DNA from: JBGPHT01 sp041484525
Lineage (GTDB): Bacteria > Acidobacteriota > Terriglobia > Bryobacterales > Bryobacteraceae
Direction of reading: 5' to 3'
Length of the DNA: 48,034 nucleotides
Assembly: GCA_041484525.1 (NCBI GenBank)
Contig: JBGPHT010000047.1
Span: 1 to 48,034, forward strand
Position numbers and translations under genes: made by a program
In this document: positions 47,356 to 48,034 of the stretch, piece after piece
Layout of the letters: every line of letters begins with the position of its first letter
Position numbering within the stretch: position 1 is the first letter of the stretch
Notes under the pieces: model-generated
What the model was told of the DNA's origin: nothing
The model's database searches: none
Seen by the model: the letters and a program-made list of their open reading frames with translations, nothing else

Positions 47356-47868
47356 GTGCCGCGCGACTGGGACGCTCACTACTCCGGCCCCGATCCCATC
47401 GACTTCACTCCCACGCCGCTGCTGGTCGAGGTGGCCGAGATGCTTCCGCCTGGGCGCGCGCTCGATCTGGCTTGCGGGCCGGGCCGGCACGCGCTCTATC
47501 TGGCGTCGCTCGGCTGGCACGTGACGGCGGTCGATGCGTCCTCCGCCGCCATCCGAATCCTGCGGCAGCGCGTCGAGGGCCTCACGATCGACGCCCGGGT
47601 GGCCGATCTCGAGCGCGGCGAGTTCACCATCGCCCCCGCCGCCTACGACCTGATCTGCGACTTCTACTACCTGCAGCGCGACCTGTTCCCGCAGATCCGG
47701 GAGGGCGTGCACCCGGGCGGCGTCTTCGCGGGAGCGATCCATCTGGCCGGACAGAAGCAGCACAGCTTCGTCCTCCAGCCCGGCGAATTGCGCGAGGAAT
47801 TCGCGGGCTGGAAGATCCTCTACTATTCCGAGACGGATGCGGCGCGCATTATTGCGCGGCGCGCTTGA
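47356..47868 (+). CDS. Class I SAM-dependent methyltransferase
   Basis: 170 residues from GTG 47356 (PRDWDAHYSGPDPIDFTPTP). The SAM-binding motif I is ALDLACGPGRHALYLASLGW at about 35-54, with motif II acidic residue in VTAVDASSAA and motif IV region YDLICDFYYLQRDLFPQIRE. The ending HSFVLQPGELREEFAGWKIL resembles TehB/UbiE-like small methyltransferases. The substrate is unknown. Its start is 93 bases from the divergent histone-like gene. Confidence 0.9.
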   Translation: MPRDWDAHYSGPDPIDFTPTPLLVEVAEMLPPGRALDLACGPGRHALYLASLGWHVTAVDASSAAIRILRQRVEGLTIDARVADLERGEFTIAPAAYDLICDFYYLQRDLFPQIREGVHPGGVFAGAIHLAGQKQHSFVLQPGELREEFAGWKILYYSETDAARIIARRA

Positions 47869-47967
47869 ATTTGCCGGCCTGGGCCATCTAGCCTCAATAC
47901 TGTTCACTTAACGACATTTTCATGATATTCTGTTTTAGGGCGAATGCCTCCGACAAGGAGGTGTCCG

Positions 47968-48034
47968 ATGCGCGTTGCCACAGTAGAGTCAGCCACCCTT
48001 GCGACGGTTGGCTACGATGAAGCCCAAGAATTGC
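47968..48034 (+). CDS. Start of a probable KTSC-domain protein, cut by window edge
   Basis: A strong ribosome-binding site AAGGAGGTG lies 5-13 bases before ATG 47968. The 22 codons available read MRVATVESATLATVGYDEAQ followed by EL. The pattern V-x-S-x-x-I/L-x-x-V-G-Y-D is the usual beginning of a KTSC domain (a small domain often next to lysyl-tRNA-synthetase-like or phage genes, function unknown). A weak promoter possibility is TTCACT-17-TATTCT ending about 47931. Confidence 0.55.
   Translation, partial: MRVATVESATLATVGYDEAQEL

Noticed and set aside
46910..47524. Plus-strand frame with Phe/Leu/Ala repeats resembling a membrane protein
   Set aside because: It is the antisense reading of the Lys/Ala repeats of the histone-like gene (AAG/GCC read backwards gives Phe/Leu/Ala).

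Overview
The window is high-GC chromosomal DNA, most likely from an acidobacterium of the Solibacter/Bryobacterales type. The best lineage marker is the 1241-residue sedolisin-type protease at 6394-10119, whose C-terminal ~215 residues look like the TIGR03437 domain typical of Candidatus Solibacter. TPR-rich Ser/Thr kinases, many small secreted orphans and many decayed gene fragments fit the same picture. I see no rRNA, tRNA, CRISPR array, prophage or replication origin.

Left part (1-17.5 kb): an IS701-family transposase runs off the left edge and abuts remnants of plasmid/island-type genes. Then come a metallo-beta-lactamase/double-rhodanese sulfur enzyme; a four-gene unit with an ECF sigma factor, a membrane-anchored putative regulator and a DUF4252 protein; two orphan 94-residue proteins; the large protease; a MauE/DoxX-thioredoxin-like membrane protein with a divergent membrane protein; a frameshifted orphan; hemL; a geranylgeranyl-reductase-type flavoprotein with a lipoprotein; and a scar where two unrelated TPR genes are joined head to head. 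Remnants of a VapC toxin and an S41 protease follow.

Middle (17.5-28.3 kb, minus strand): a cytochrome c oxidase operon (ctaC, ctaD, two subunit-III-type genes, subunit IV and a small CxxC membrane protein), aconitase, a compact DoxX-VOC-ArsR-SRPBCC operon with two palindromic operator candidates at its start, and pepA with an NTF2-like secreted protein.

Right part (28.3-48 kb): a stand-alone TonB with a glycine-rich linker, a DUF971 protein with the bifunctional (p)ppGpp enzyme Rel, a porin/PBP-like/Ser-Thr-kinase cluster, and a complete tonB-exbB-exbD-exbD-TPR-lipoprotein operon with a clear intrinsic terminator. Next is the conserved tgt-yajC-secD-secF block, read towards lower coordinates. 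Divergent from tgt lies a decaying stretch: antitoxin, frameshifted PIN toxin, frameshifted ABC ATPase, and a response regulator that has lost its receiver and whose HTH core is inverted. The window ends with a P-loop kinase overlapping a histone-H1-like Lys/Ala-rich protein, a methyltransferase, and the start of a probable KTSC-domain gene.

I did not find a convincing complete new system. The most unusual content is structural: REP-like elements sitting on stop codons, a duplicated convergent gene end, two rearrangement scars, and five frameshifts in otherwise recognisable genes. The last could be true decay or consensus errors in the assembly.
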